Part shown: one piece after another, positions 34,621-43,351 of the stretch
How the letters are laid out: the number at the start of each line of letters is the position of its first letter
How positions within the stretch are numbered: the stretch's first letter is position 1
NCBI RefSeq assembly: GCF_013141775.1
Contig: NZ_WHOB01000069.1
Span: forward strand, 248,001 to 312,000
Length of the DNA: 64,000 nt
Direction: 5' to 3'
Origin: Paenibacillus phytohabitans
GTDB lineage: Bacteria; Bacillota; Bacilli; Paenibacillales; Paenibacillaceae
The notes under the pieces: generated by a model
The model's input: the letters and a program-made list of their open reading frames with translations, nothing else
Databases searched by the model: none
Told to the model about the DNA's origin: nothing
Made by a program: the position numbers and the translations under genes

Positions 34621-35646
34621 ATGAATCCAATTGGAGCAGCGATTATCGGCTGTGGTGCGATTGCTCCGCTGCATGCCAGGGCTATTGCTTCTATAGATTA
34701 TGCGCGGCTGCTGGCCGTGGTGGACAGTGATCCCGTTCAGGCAGCGCAATCCGCCCAGGATTACGGATGTGAGGGCTTGACGGATTACAAGCAGCTTCTG
34801 GAGCGGGCAGATATCGGAATTGTCCATTTGTGCACGCCCCATCATCTGCATGCCGGGATGGCGGTGGAACTGCTGAAGGCCGGCAAACATGTATTAACCG
34901 AGAAGCCGATGGCGCTGGATGTACCTTCAGCCCGGTTAATGCAGGCAGCAGCGGATCAAGCGGAGGGACAGCTCGGTGTAGTCTTCCAGAACCGTTACAA
35001 TGACCCTTCGGTCCGGATCAGGACGATGATAGATTCCGGCGAACTGGGAGCCCTCATTTGTATGAAGGGGGTAGTTACCTGGACCCGGAGCGACGATTAT
35101 TACAGGAATAGCAGCTGGAGAGGACGCTGGGCTACTGAAGGCGGGGGTGTGCTCATCAACCAGACTATTCATACTCTGGATCTGCTGCAATGGTTCGGCG
35201 GTGAAATCTCTTCCGTGAAGGGCAGTGTCACCACTGATGTGCTGAATGATGTTATTGAGGTGGAGGATAGTGCACATGCGTGCATCAGCTTCAAGAACAA
35301 GGTGCGCGGACTCTTTTACGGAACCAATGCTTATGGGGTGAATTCTCCCGTTGAACTGGAGCTGGTCTTCGAGCAGGGAACGCTGCTGCAGCGTAGGGAT
35401 TGCCTGTATCTGTTGAAGGACGGGCAAGAGACGCTGCTCAGCGAACCGGCAACCGGCAGCACCGGAGGTAAATCGTATTGGGGGACCGGACATTCGCGGT
35501 TAATTCATGATTTCTATGCCCACATCCGTGACGGCCGTAAGTTCTGGATTGACGCAGCAGAGGGCATTAAGGCGCTGGAGCTGATCGATGGAATCTACAA
35601 GTCCTCGGCGGGCAGAACGGGTCTGACGGCAGGACAGTATGTGTAG
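34621..35646 (+). CDS. Gfo/Idh/MocA-family oxidoreductase
   Basis: 341 aa from the ATG at 34621, preceded by GGAAGG. Rossmann motif AIIGCGAIAPLHA, LTEKPMALD, and the C-terminal domain with GGGVLINQTIHTLDLLQWFGG. The frame is open back to 34528, but that overlaps the previous gene without a ribosome-binding site. It is the last gene of the operon and is followed by a strong terminator. Confidence 0.88.
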   Translation: MNPIGAAIIGCGAIAPLHARAIASIDYARLLAVVDSDPVQAAQSAQDYGCEGLTDYKQLLERADIGIVHLCTPHHLHAGMAVELLKAGKHVLTEKPMALDVPSARLMQAAADQAEGQLGVVFQNRYNDPSVRIRTMIDSGELGALICMKGVVTWTRSDDYYRNSSWRGRWATEGGGVLINQTIHTLDLLQWFGGEISSVKGSVTTDVLNDVIEVEDSAHACISFKNKVRGLFYGTNAYGVNSPVELELVFEQGTLLQRRDCLYLLKDGQETLLSEPATGSTGGKSYWGTGHSRLIHDFYAHIRDGRKFWIDAAEGIKALELIDGIYKSSAGRTGLTAGQYV

Positions 35647-35693
35647 AATGATTGGAATAAGATGATACGTAGTACACTCATGGTGTACAAGGC

Positions 35694-35722
35694 AAAAGGA
35701 TCACGTGCTGTGATCCTTTTTT
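35694..35722 (+). terminator. Intrinsic terminator of the dehydrogenase operon
   Basis: AAAAGGATCAC pairs perfectly with GTGATCCTTTT around GTGCT and runs into T's. Confidence 0.9.
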
Positions 35723-35762
35723 GGCGTGCTGCAACGATCATACAGGGGTGTTACCTGCAAGA

Positions 35763-35809
35763 TTGACAAATTATAATCTGCATGTGATAATTACCTGACG
35801 ATCGTCAGG
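35763..35809 (+). promoter_or_regulatory. Promoter and TetR-type operator
   Basis: TTGACA (35763-35768), a 17-bp spacer and GATAAT (35786-35791) form a near-consensus promoter. The perfect 16-bp palindrome CCTGACGATCGTCAGG (35794-35809) starts 2 bp after the -10, where bound repressor would block initiation. It precedes the TetR gene by 12 bp, so autoregulation is likely. Confidence 0.8.
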
Positions 35810-35821
35810 GAGGCTTGAGAG

Positions 35822-36403
35822 ATGACTGCTAACGCGATTCTGCAGGCTGCATGTGCACAATTTGCCGAGAAGGGCTTTGAAGGAGCATCATTGGCCGGCA
35901 TAGCCCAGGCGGTAGGGATTAAGAAGCAATCCATTGCCACCTATTTTCCGAAAAAAGAAGATTTGTTCATGGCCGCCTTCGGCGAAATGGCCCGGCATTA
36001 CTATGAATTTCTTGAACAGCTGTATAAGGGCCTCAGGGATACACCTATAGAGATGAAGCTGCGTGAGATTATGTATAAGAACTACTATTACAAAGTGGAG
36101 CACCCGGTATTGACCGCATTCTATAAAATGGCCGTGCAATTTCCGCCTCCTTTCTTCCAGGACTTGCTGGAGGCGCAGATTGCGATGATGGAGCAGCGTT
36201 CCGCTGTATTGTACCGGGCGATTTTTGAGGAGGGCATGAACACGGGGATCATACGGCAGCAGCGGGCAGACAGTCTGCTCTCGGCGTATTACTGTTTGCT
36301 TGACGGGATCGCCATGCAGATGTTTTTTTACAAGCAAGACGAATTTGAACAGCGCCTGGAGGATATCTGGGGGATTTTCTGGGCGGGCATTAAGCAATCC
36401 TAA
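35822..36403 (+). CDS. TetR-family transcriptional regulator
   Basis: 193 aa: N-terminal helix-turn-helix (ILQAACAQFAEKGFEGASLAGIAQAVGIKKQSIATYFPKKEDLF) and a helical effector domain of the TetR_C type. GGGAGG lies 9 nt before the ATG. It is followed 24 bp later by a GNAT gene that may share its transcript. The perfect palindrome in its own promoter suggests self-repression. Confidence 0.88.
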   Translation: MTANAILQAACAQFAEKGFEGASLAGIAQAVGIKKQSIATYFPKKEDLFMAAFGEMARHYYEFLEQLYKGLRDTPIEMKLREIMYKNYYYKVEHPVLTAFYKMAVQFPPPFFQDLLEAQIAMMEQRSAVLYRAIFEEGMNTGIIRQQRADSLLSAYYCLLDGIAMQMFFYKQDEFEQRLEDIWGIFWAGIKQS

Positions 36404-36427
36404 CTGGAGAGAGAGGGGCAGAATGAT

Positions 36428-36862
36428 ATGCATGTAGATAAGGTTACGAATGAAGCAGGATTACAAGAGGCCTTCCGGATCAGACGTGAAGTGTTTGTGG
36501 AGGAGCAGGGCGTACCGCTGGCTGATGAATTTGATCAATATGAGAGCCAGGCAGAGCATATATTGGTGTTTCACGAGGCGGAGGAGGCTGCTGTAGGGAC
36601 AGCCAGATTGCGGGTTGTGGACGGATGGGCCAAGCTGGAGCGGATTTGTCTGCTGGCCCCGTACCGCCGAAGCGGGCTAGGGTCCGTAATTATCGGCACA
36701 CTGGAGGCTATGGCTGCTGAGCAAGGACTCCGGCAAGCCAAGCTGCATGGCCAGAAGCAGGCCGAAGGCTTTTATCAGAAGCTGGGGTATGAGACTTCCT
36801 CGCCTGTCTTTATGGAGGATGGAATTCCCCACGTCATTATGGTCAAAAGCCTGCAGGTCTAA
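36428..36862 (+). CDS. GNAT-family N-acetyltransferase, YjcF-like
   Basis: 144 aa. Opens with the YjcF/ElaA-like pattern (FRIRREVFVEEQGVP), then the acetyl-CoA loop LAPYRRSGLGSVIIG and YQKLGYETSS near the end. The acceptor is unknown. GAGAGAGGGG lies upstream. It probably belongs with the TetR gene in front. Confidence 0.85.
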   Translation: MHVDKVTNEAGLQEAFRIRREVFVEEQGVPLADEFDQYESQAEHILVFHEAEEAAVGTARLRVVDGWAKLERICLLAPYRRSGLGSVIIGTLEAMAAEQGLRQAKLHGQKQAEGFYQKLGYETSSPVFMEDGIPHVIMVKSLQV

Positions 36863-36957
36863 TCTCTCAAATTGACTTTATGACCAGCAGGCCTTATCTT
36901 CATTACATGTGATAATGTATGAATTGCAGATGAGAGACAGGGAGAGGGATTAAGCTT

Positions 36958-37470
36958 ATGGAACAGGCAATGTTTGCCGGGGGCTGCTTCTGGTGCATGG
37001 TTACACCGTTTGAAGAGCTTCCAGGAATTCACGGAATCGTATCAGGGTACGCCGGAGGCACGGTGGAGAACCCTACATATGAGCAGGTCAAGACAGGGAC
37101 AACGGGTCACTTTGAGGTGGTTCAGATTACGTTTGATCCGGCACTTTTCCCCTACGAGAGACTGCTGGAGCTGTTCTGGCCGCAGATTGATCCGACCGAT
37201 GACGGCGGACAGTTTCAGGATCGCGGAACACAGTACCGGACAGCGGTATTCTACTATAATGAAGAGCAGCGGCTGGCGGCTTTGGCTTCCCGGGAGCAAG
37301 TGGCGGTCAGCGGCAGATTTGAGCTTCCTGTGGTGACGGAGATTCTGCCTGCACCCCATTTCTATCCGGCTGAGGACTATCATCAGGACTATCACAAGAA
37401 GAATCCGAAGCATTATAAAGAGGACCGTGAGCAATCCGGACGGGATACCTTTATTTCGCAGCACTGGTAA
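36958..37470 (+). CDS. msrA: Peptide-methionine (S)-S-oxide reductase
   Basis: 170 aa. Catalytic Cys10 in FAGGCFWC, then GIVSGYAGG, YEQVKTGTTGHFEVVQITFDP, DRGTQYRTAVFY and AEDYHQDYHKKNP are all standard MsrA features. It repairs the S-form of methionine sulfoxide in proteins. GGGAGAGGGA precedes the ATG. No MsrB domain is fused or adjacent. Confidence 0.95.
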   Translation: MEQAMFAGGCFWCMVTPFEELPGIHGIVSGYAGGTVENPTYEQVKTGTTGHFEVVQITFDPALFPYERLLELFWPQIDPTDDGGQFQDRGTQYRTAVFYYNEEQRLAALASREQVAVSGRFELPVVTEILPAPHFYPAEDYHQDYHKKNPKHYKEDREQSGRDTFISQHW

Positions 37471-37493
37471 AAGCAGATAATGAAATAAGGTTT

Positions 37494-37540
37494 AGAAAAG
37501 CCTTTAATCACCTGGCATCTGGGGATTGAGGGCTTTTTGC
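37494..37540 (+). terminator. Terminator after msrA
   Basis: AAAAGCCTTTAATC and GATTGAGGGCTTTTT form an imperfect stem around a ~14-nt loop and end in T's. Confidence 0.75.
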
Positions 37541-37648
37541 TATTTTTGCAGCGCTCTAGAGGCGAAACGGAAGAAATTAAGTCATAAAACCAAAAAATGG
37601 GAACCTAAATCCGAAATTTCGAGCCTACTAAATGAAGATTTGCCCTAC

Positions 37649-37674
37649 TATAATCATATTTGTAAACGCATACA
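37649..37674 (+). promoter_or_regulatory. -10 box and cre-like site upstream of GH64
   Basis: TATAAT (37649-37654) is followed by TGTAAACGCATACA (37661-37674), matching the cre consensus at 13 of 14. A cre over the start region would let CcpA block the promoter. No clear -35 is seen. The rest of 37541-37814 is AT-rich leader without a gene. Confidence 0.55.
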
Positions 37675-37814
37675 ATTATACATGATTCTGGCTTTGATCC
37701 GGGGAATGGAGGAGGGTGGAGGCTTTCTGAAATGCTGAATGATCTGTCTGTAGCTTCCGGTTGCCAAAGGTAATGATTACAGCAATGCCAATATAATTAA
37801 GGAGGAATATTACG

Positions 37815-39173
37815 ATGCCTAAAAAATGGCTAATGTCCATGCTTGCGTTCGTGCTTCTGCTCTCTTGCCTGCCTTTCTTTGGTTCCAAAGCTGCCGCCGC
37901 TGATTATACACAGGGAGTAGATTTGTCGGGAACTTCAGCGACGATCTGGTTCAAATCTACGGTAAGCACCAGTTGGGTCGATGTACATTATAAGGTCAAT
38001 TCCGGAACGCAGCTCAATTACCGTACAACCTACAACAGCAGCAAGGCCCGCTATGAGCAGGTGGTCACAGGCGTTGCCAGCGGAACGGTTCTCACCTATT
38101 TCTTCACGTACAATAATGGAACACCGGCATATGATACCGGCTGGTTTACGTATACTGCCGGAACGGCGCCGACTACCCCGCCTGGGGGTTCCTCTGCTTC
38201 GATCTATTCCATAGCCGCCTCTTCCATTCCCACCCCGCCGGGAGGTTCCGTGTCGGTGAAGGTCATGAACGGCACGGGCGGAGCCTATCCGGACAATCAG
38301 GTATATTGGGGAGTCATTGGCATCAATCCGGCCAACGGCAAATGGAGTTATCTGGACCTGAGCGGCAATCTGCTGCCAATCTCTAATGCGCTGAATGATG
38401 CCTCCGGCCATCTAACCAAGAACGGCGTGAATTACGCGAATATCTACCATACCGTAAGTCAGGCTTCCTGGGTAACGATGCCCAAAATCACCTCCGGCCG
38501 CATGTTCCTCAGCGTAGGCACGCCGCTGTACATCAAGACTTATGATGACGGCTTTGCCGGACCGGATATTGATAATCCAACCGACCCTAACCGTAATCTC
38601 TATTTCGACTTCGTTGAATTCACGGTGGATGCTACAGGCTATCACGGCAACACGACGCGCGTAGATGCCTTCGGTTTCCCGATCCAGCACCGGCTGGTTG
38701 GCCTGTCTGGCGGCTATGATAAAACCGTAGGCGAGCTGGAATCGGAGACACGCGCCGGAATCTTCAGCAAATACCAGAATGAAGTGCCATCTGCCTTCAA
38801 ATCACTTGCTACGGATCAGGCACCTTACCGGATTATCGCTCCTGTCCATGGATCGTTTAAAGCCGGCGGGGCCAACAGCAATTATTTCGCAGGTTATTCC
38901 AGCTACAGCACCCAGGATATTCTCCGCAACGATGGCTCGCTTATAGATGCTGCCACCAGCGCGGCAATTAACCGCCATGTCTTCACCTCAAGCAACTGGA
39001 ACAATGTCGCGGACTATTACAAAGCGGCTCCAGCCAATTACTATGCGAAGTTCTGGCATGACCACAGCATCAGCGGGCTGGCCTACGGCTTCCCTTATGA
39101 TGATGTCAACGGCCAGGCGGCCTATCTCGAAGTCGGCGATCCCAAAGGCCTGATTATCCGCGTGGCCTGGTAA
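37815..39173 (+). CDS. Secreted GH64 endo-beta-1,3-glucanase with N-terminal CBM
   Basis: 452 aa. Signal peptide (KKWLMSMLAFVLLLSCLPFFGSKAAA, about 3-29); a ~85-residue beta-sandwich module with CBM56-like features (TIWFKSTVSTSWVDVHYKV, FFTYNNG); a Thr/Pro/Gly linker (about 118-128); and a GH64 catalytic domain to the end (VYWGVIGINPANGKW, NRNLYFDFVEFTVD, HGNTTRVDAFGFPIQHRL, FWHDHSISGLAYGFPYDDVN). GH64 enzymes release laminaripentaose from beta-1,3-glucans such as fungal walls. AAGGAGG precedes the ATG. It is a single gene with a cre-like site upstream. Confidence 0.88.
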   Translation: MPKKWLMSMLAFVLLLSCLPFFGSKAAAADYTQGVDLSGTSATIWFKSTVSTSWVDVHYKVNSGTQLNYRTTYNSSKARYEQVVTGVASGTVLTYFFTYNNGTPAYDTGWFTYTAGTAPTTPPGGSSASIYSIAASSIPTPPGGSVSVKVMNGTGGAYPDNQVYWGVIGINPANGKWSYLDLSGNLLPISNALNDASGHLTKNGVNYANIYHTVSQASWVTMPKITSGRMFLSVGTPLYIKTYDDGFAGPDIDNPTDPNRNLYFDFVEFTVDATGYHGNTTRVDAFGFPIQHRLVGLSGGYDKTVGELESETRAGIFSKYQNEVPSAFKSLATDQAPYRIIAPVHGSFKAGGANSNYFAGYSSYSTQDILRNDGSLIDAATSAAINRHVFTSSNWNNVADYYKAAPANYYAKFWHDHSISGLAYGFPYDDVNGQAAYLEVGDPKGLIIRVAW

Positions 39174-39250
39174 GCAGCTTCATTCTTTCTACACATTTGT
39201 CCTGTACACTTCTAGTTATTCGCGAGAGCAACTGAAGTGGAGGGACAATA

Positions 39251-40441
39251 ATGAAGAGAAGACTACTGACGGCGACCTTTATCCTGCTGCTTGGAGCAAC
39301 ATTGGCGGGTTGCAGCCCGGGCGCGGATAACAAGGAAGAATCAAGTGCTATCACTGCACAAACAGCGGTAACTACACCTTGGATCGCTACCAAGAATACA
39401 ACACGGATCAACACCTCTGACCCTGTTCAGGCGGCTGTGCTGGTCTCCCGAACTCTATGGACGGCTGAAACGAAGAGCAACCAGCCATCGTCTGTAGTCC
39501 TGACAAGTGTGGATAACTGGCAGATTGCGGCGGTAAGCACGGATCTGATCCACCATCCCAGCAACGGTCCGGTGCTCTTTTTCACCAAAGACGGTGTGCC
39601 GGATGAGACTCTTACTGAACTGAAGCGGCTGAAGCCACTTGGTGCGGACGGCAATGACGGCATTCAGGTTGTAATTGTCGGGCCTTCGTCCGAAGCTGTC
39701 GAGACTCAGCTCAACTCGCTTAATCTGAAGCTGGACAAGATTGAAGGAGATGATCCAGCCGCTGTGGCAGGCGCTATTGATGCTTACTATGCAAAGGTGT
39801 CAGGCGAGCTGCCGCAGAGTGTCATTATCGGCTCGATGGATAGTCCTGAATATACCCTCCCGGCTGTCAACTGGATCGCTCATATGCCGGAGCCTTTACT
39901 ATTTGTGGGGAAAAGCGAAATCCCGGCTGCAACAGCAGACGCGCTCATGGAACGCGGCGGCAGTGCAGCAATCTATATTCTCGGTCCCCAATCTGTCATT
40001 TCAGCAGATGTGGAGGAGCAGCTCAAGCAATACGGAACGGTTACGCGCATAGCGGGAGAGGATCCTTATGAGAATGCCATTGCCTTTGCCAAATTCAAGG
40101 ATACGGCGAACGGATTCGGCTGGGGAATCACTACTCCCGGACATAACCTGTCCTTGTTGACTACGGATTCTACGATGCTGGCGATTGCCGCTGCCCCCTT
40201 CTCACACTTGGGCAAACACGCGCCGCTGGTCTTCTTGAAGCAGGACGGATTGCCGGATTCTCTGATGAATTATACGATGGAGCTGCAGCCCAAATTCAAG
40301 GATTCACCGGCTGAAGGGCCTTATAATCACGCTTGGCTGATTGGTGATACAGCGACGGTTAGCGCCGCAGCGCAGAGTGAGATCGATGACATGCTGGAGA
40401 TTTCCTCCGCCTCCGGTGATAATCCGCACTCGGGGCATTAG
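39251..40441 (+). CDS. Lipoprotein with cell-wall-binding-repeat-2-like domains
   Basis: 396 aa. Lipoprotein signal with lipobox LAGC (Cys about 21). The body contains repeated alpha/beta units like CWB2 repeats: TLWTAETKSNQPSSVVLTSVDNWQIAAVSTDL, PVLFFTKDGVPDETLTELKRL, VVIVGPSSEAVETQL, then LLFVGKSEIPAAT and IYILGPQSVISADVEEQL. CWB2 domains anchor proteins to anionic wall polymers in Clostridia; here the protein is itself lipid-anchored. It precedes a two-component system and is separated from it by a strong terminator. The role is unknown. Confidence 0.7.
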   Translation: MKRRLLTATFILLLGATLAGCSPGADNKEESSAITAQTAVTTPWIATKNTTRINTSDPVQAAVLVSRTLWTAETKSNQPSSVVLTSVDNWQIAAVSTDLIHHPSNGPVLFFTKDGVPDETLTELKRLKPLGADGNDGIQVVIVGPSSEAVETQLNSLNLKLDKIEGDDPAAVAGAIDAYYAKVSGELPQSVIIGSMDSPEYTLPAVNWIAHMPEPLLFVGKSEIPAATADALMERGGSAAIYILGPQSVISADVEEQLKQYGTVTRIAGEDPYENAIAFAKFKDTANGFGWGITTPGHNLSLLTTDSTMLAIAAAPFSHLGKHAPLVFLKQDGLPDSLMNYTMELQPKFKDSPAEGPYNHAWLIGDTATVSAAAQSEIDDMLEISSASGDNPHSGH

Positions 40442-40450
40442 ACAGAGCAA

Positions 40451-40485
40451 GCCGGCAGCGGGACCCGCTGCCGGCCTCTTTATTT
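40451..40485 (+). terminator. Terminator after the CWB2-like lipoprotein
   Basis: GCCGGCAGCGGG pairs perfectly with CCCGCTGCCGGC over 12 bp, followed by CTCTTTATTTAT. Confidence 0.8.
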
Positions 40486-40523
40486 ATATAACAAGTAAGA
40501 AGGCATAACCGTTTCCACTTGGG

Positions 40524-40529
40524 TATAAT
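40524..40529 (+). promoter_or_regulatory. -10 box of the response regulator gene
   Basis: A consensus TATAAT about 43 bp before the TTG start at 40573. It lies downstream of the in-frame ATG at 40519 and overlaps the next ATG at 40528. This argues against those starts. Confidence 0.55.
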
Positions 40530-40572
40530 GAATGCACGAACTACTAACCAGTCCACGAAAAGGGTGAACGGC

Positions 40573-41286
40573 TTGTCCAAATCTCAAATACTTATAGTAG
40601 ACGACGAATGGAATATGCGGAATTTGCTGCGTATATATCTGCTGAACGAGGGCTTCACCACCAGGGAAGCGGCCACGGGGCAGGAAGCCATCCGTATGGC
40701 GGGGCAGCATGAGTTTGATCTGATTCTGCTCGATGTGATGATGCCTGACATGGATGGCTGGCAGGTCTGCCGTGTGATCCGGGAGCAGAGTCATATCCCC
40801 ATCCTGATGCTTACCGCGCGTTCGGAGATTAAGGATAAGGTGCAGGGTCTTGGCATCGGCGCAGATGATTATCTGACCAAGCCGTTTGAGCCGGAGGAGC
40901 TGCTGGCCCGGATACATTCGCTGCTTCGCCGTTCTGCACTGACGCAGTCACTGGCGCCCCGGGAAGAAGTACTGGAGTACCCCGATTTGCGGATTTACCC
41001 GGAGGCACGCGAGGTGCGTGTGCAGGGCCAGAACGTTGATTTTACGTTAAAAGAGTTCGATCTCCTGGTCTTGCTGGCGCGCAGCGGACAACGGGTATTC
41101 ACCCGCGATGAGCTGGTCGAACGGCTGTGGGGCAACGATTACGGCGGTGAAACCCGGGTCATCGACACCCACATCAAGAATATCCGCGAAAAGATGCAGA
41201 GAGCGGGCCTGGCGTATAATCCGGTGCAAACGGTATGGGGCCTCGGATATAAATTCCAGGTGACGGGTAGTCCGGATGAAACATAA
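40573..41286 (+). CDS. OmpR-family response regulator
   Basis: 237 aa from a TTG at 40573: receiver with DDE near the start, phosphoacceptor D54 in LLDVMMPDMDGW and the KPF motif (YLTKPFEPEELLARI), then a winged-helix output domain (FTLKEFDLLVLLA, RLWGNDYGGETRVIDTHIKNIREK). AAAAGGG is spaced about 9 nt from the TTG. A TATAAT at 40524-40529 makes the more upstream ATGs unlikely. The last codons overlap the kinase gene by 11 nt. Confidence 0.88.
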   Translation: MSKSQILIVDDEWNMRNLLRIYLLNEGFTTREAATGQEAIRMAGQHEFDLILLDVMMPDMDGWQVCRVIREQSHIPILMLTARSEIKDKVQGLGIGADDYLTKPFEPEELLARIHSLLRRSALTQSLAPREEVLEYPDLRIYPEAREVRVQGQNVDFTLKEFDLLVLLARSGQRVFTRDELVERLWGNDYGGETRVIDTHIKNIREKMQRAGLAYNPVQTVWGLGYKFQVTGSPDET

Positions 41287-42661
41287 TATCATCGGCTCCA
41301 AGCTTGGGCTGGTCATTATGTCCGTATTCCTGATCGTGCTGCTGTCGCTGGGCATGGTGATCGACAGGATGTTCACCAGCTTCTATTACAACGAAATGCA
41401 GACGGAAACGGAGGAGCTGGCCTCCCATTTCACGGTCATGGCCCAGTCCAAGGAGTCCACGACCAGCCAGATGATGACGACGTTTGCTGAATTCTCCAAT
41501 GTTAGTATATTTAACATTCTTCCTGATGGCCGTACGAATCTGCATTCAGGCGTTCACGATTCTGCGGACCGGGCGTTCATCCGGACCGGGGATCTTACAG
41601 ACATTTTTACCGGCAAAACAGTCAGCTTCCTGTACAAAGATCCAGCGGGGCACCGGTATTTCGTCACAGGACAACCTATCACAGGAGAGGATGGGGTCAG
41701 TTCGGCGTTGTATGTAATGTCCTCTACCACGAGTATGGAAGAATCGCTGGCTTCGGTGCGCAATATTCTGCTGCTCGCGGGGATTGGCGCGTTCCTTTTG
41801 GCGCTCGGCATCACCTGGATCATTGCCGTGGTCCTGTCCCGTCCGCTTCTGCAGATGCAGAGAGCCACCCGCAAGATCGCCGCCGGTGAACTGGAGACAC
41901 GCCTTACCATCCGCGGCAAGGATGAGATTGGTTTCCTCGCAGGAGCCATTAACGATCTGGCCGTTGACCTGCAGCGTTACAGGGATACCCGCCAGGAATT
42001 TCTGGCCAATATCTCGCATGAGCTGCGGACACCGATTACTTATCTGCAGGGGTATGCCAAGGTAGTGAAGAGCGGGTTATATGAGACGGAGGAAGAGAAG
42101 GGGCTGTATCTCGACATCATCGATCAGGAAGCGCACCGGCTGCAGCACCTGGTCGATGACTTGTTCGAGCTGGCGAAGATGGAAGAGGGCAGAATTCCGC
42201 TGAACCTGGAACAGGTCAATCTCAGACAGATCGTGGATCAGGCGGTCCGCAGGGTGGAATTACCGGCGAAGGAGAAAGGTCTGCTGCTGACAGCTTCGTA
42301 CGATGACGGGCAGGAGGTAAGAGTATTAGGCGATGGCAAACGGATGGAGCAAATCGTGATGAATCTGCTGGAGAATGCTGTCCGCTATACCGAAAAGGGA
42401 CAGATCAGGGTGAATCTAAGATTCACTCCGGTCTCAGCAATATTTGTTGTAGAGGATACGGGAATCGGTATTCCGGAGGCGGAGCTTCCCTTTATTTTTG
42501 ACCGGTTTTACCGGGTAGAGAAATCCCGCTCGCGGCAATACGGAGGCTCCGGCCTCGGACTTTCCATTGTGAATAAGCTGGTCGAGCTGCTCGGCGGTAC
42601 GATTGTGTTTACAAGTAAGGTGGGCGCAGGAACACGCTGTGAGGTTGCTTTTAAGAGATAA
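41276..42661 (+). CDS. Sensor histidine kinase (ResE/PhoR type)
   Basis: 461 aa: TM1 (about 9-30), extracytoplasmic region (31-162), TM2 (about 163-187), HAMP, HisKA with H248 in NISHELRTPITYL, and HATPase_c (NLLENAVRYTEKG, EDTGIGIP, FDRFYRVEKSRSRQYGGSGLGLSIV). The signal is unknown. It is translationally coupled to the regulator by an 11-nt overlap. It ends exactly one base before the convergent DUF1796 gene ends, with no terminator visible between. Confidence 0.88.
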   Translation: MKHNIIGSKLGLVIMSVFLIVLLSLGMVIDRMFTSFYYNEMQTETEELASHFTVMAQSKESTTSQMMTTFAEFSNVSIFNILPDGRTNLHSGVHDSADRAFIRTGDLTDIFTGKTVSFLYKDPAGHRYFVTGQPITGEDGVSSALYVMSSTTSMEESLASVRNILLLAGIGAFLLALGITWIIAVVLSRPLLQMQRATRKIAAGELETRLTIRGKDEIGFLAGAINDLAVDLQRYRDTRQEFLANISHELRTPITYLQGYAKVVKSGLYETEEEKGLYLDIIDQEAHRLQHLVDDLFELAKMEEGRIPLNLEQVNLRQIVDQAVRRVELPAKEKGLLLTASYDDGQEVRVLGDGKRMEQIVMNLLENAVRYTEKGQIRVNLRFTPVSAIFVVEDTGIGIPEAELPFIFDRFYRVEKSRSRQYGGSGLGLSIVNKLVELLGGTIVFTSKVGAGTRCEVAFKR

Positions 42662-43351
42662 CTAAGAATGTTTTAGACTTATACCTTGCAGGATGTAATC
42701 CCAATTCGCATAATCATTCATATCACCGGGCACTTCCAGAACGCAGACATTGCCGATGCCCCATTCCGCTTCTCTTGTTGCACTAAGGCCGGGTATAGGA
42801 TTAAGGATGAGGATTGTGAATTTCTTGTTGTTTAAAAGTTTTGATAATATCATATGCAGCTCCAGCACCTGTTCAGCGCTTGCAAACCATCTGACAAATA
42901 AACTATCGTCGCTGCTGAGCAGACTGTTCCAGAACCGGCCGATCCGGTATTCCAGCTTCAGCCTGTAAGCGGGATAGGAAGCGCTCCAGCCCTGACCTGT
43001 AATAATCGGGAAATCGTGGGCGGAGATGATGTTATACAAAGAGTCTCGTATGAAATAAGATGGTGACAGATTGTTCCTGGAATGATCCAAATACACGGGA
43101 TCTCCATCATCCAGTAAAAAATGGGTCTCATCCAGCGGATGCAGATTTTTGAAATCCATAAAGTTCCTGAACTCATTCTTTAGAAGCCGGTTAATGTCGG
43201 TCAGTGAATACGAAATCATCCAATCTAGAGGCATTGAGAATTTCCGAAGGCCGTATCTCTTCAGGTTAATTGCTGGCGCACAAGATGAACCTAAGCTGAC
43301 GATCAGTCCATAGTCCTTTTTGACGTCTTGTAATTTCATGAATTCACCCAT
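42662..43351 (-). CDS. DUF1796-family putative cysteine peptidase
   Basis: 229 aa. The N-terminal signature SLGSSCAPAINLKRYGLRKFSMPLDWM matches DUF1796 papain-like proteins, where the Cys (in SSCAP) is the presumed nucleophile; a His in the family's later region would complete the site (e.g. LDHSRNN). The function is unproven; relatives occur near surface-polysaccharide genes. The gene is less GC-rich than its neighbours and abuts the convergent kinase gene with no gap. The ATG at 43351 has GGAGACTGG upstream; ATG four codons later is an alternative. Confidence 0.75.
   Translation of the reverse strand: MGEFMKLQDVKKDYGLIVSLGSSCAPAINLKRYGLRKFSMPLDWMISYSLTDINRLLKNEFRNFMDFKNLHPLDETHFLLDDGDPVYLDHSRNNLSPSYFIRDSLYNIISAHDFPIITGQGWSASYPAYRLKLEYRIGRFWNSLLSSDDSLFVRWFASAEQVLELHMILSKLLNNKKFTILILNPIPGLSATREAEWGIGNVCVLEVPGDMNDYANWDYILQGISLKHS

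Noticed and set aside
37526..37738. 70-codon open frame between msrA and GH64
   Set aside because: It starts inside the msrA terminator without a ribosome-binding site; the region is promoter and leader.
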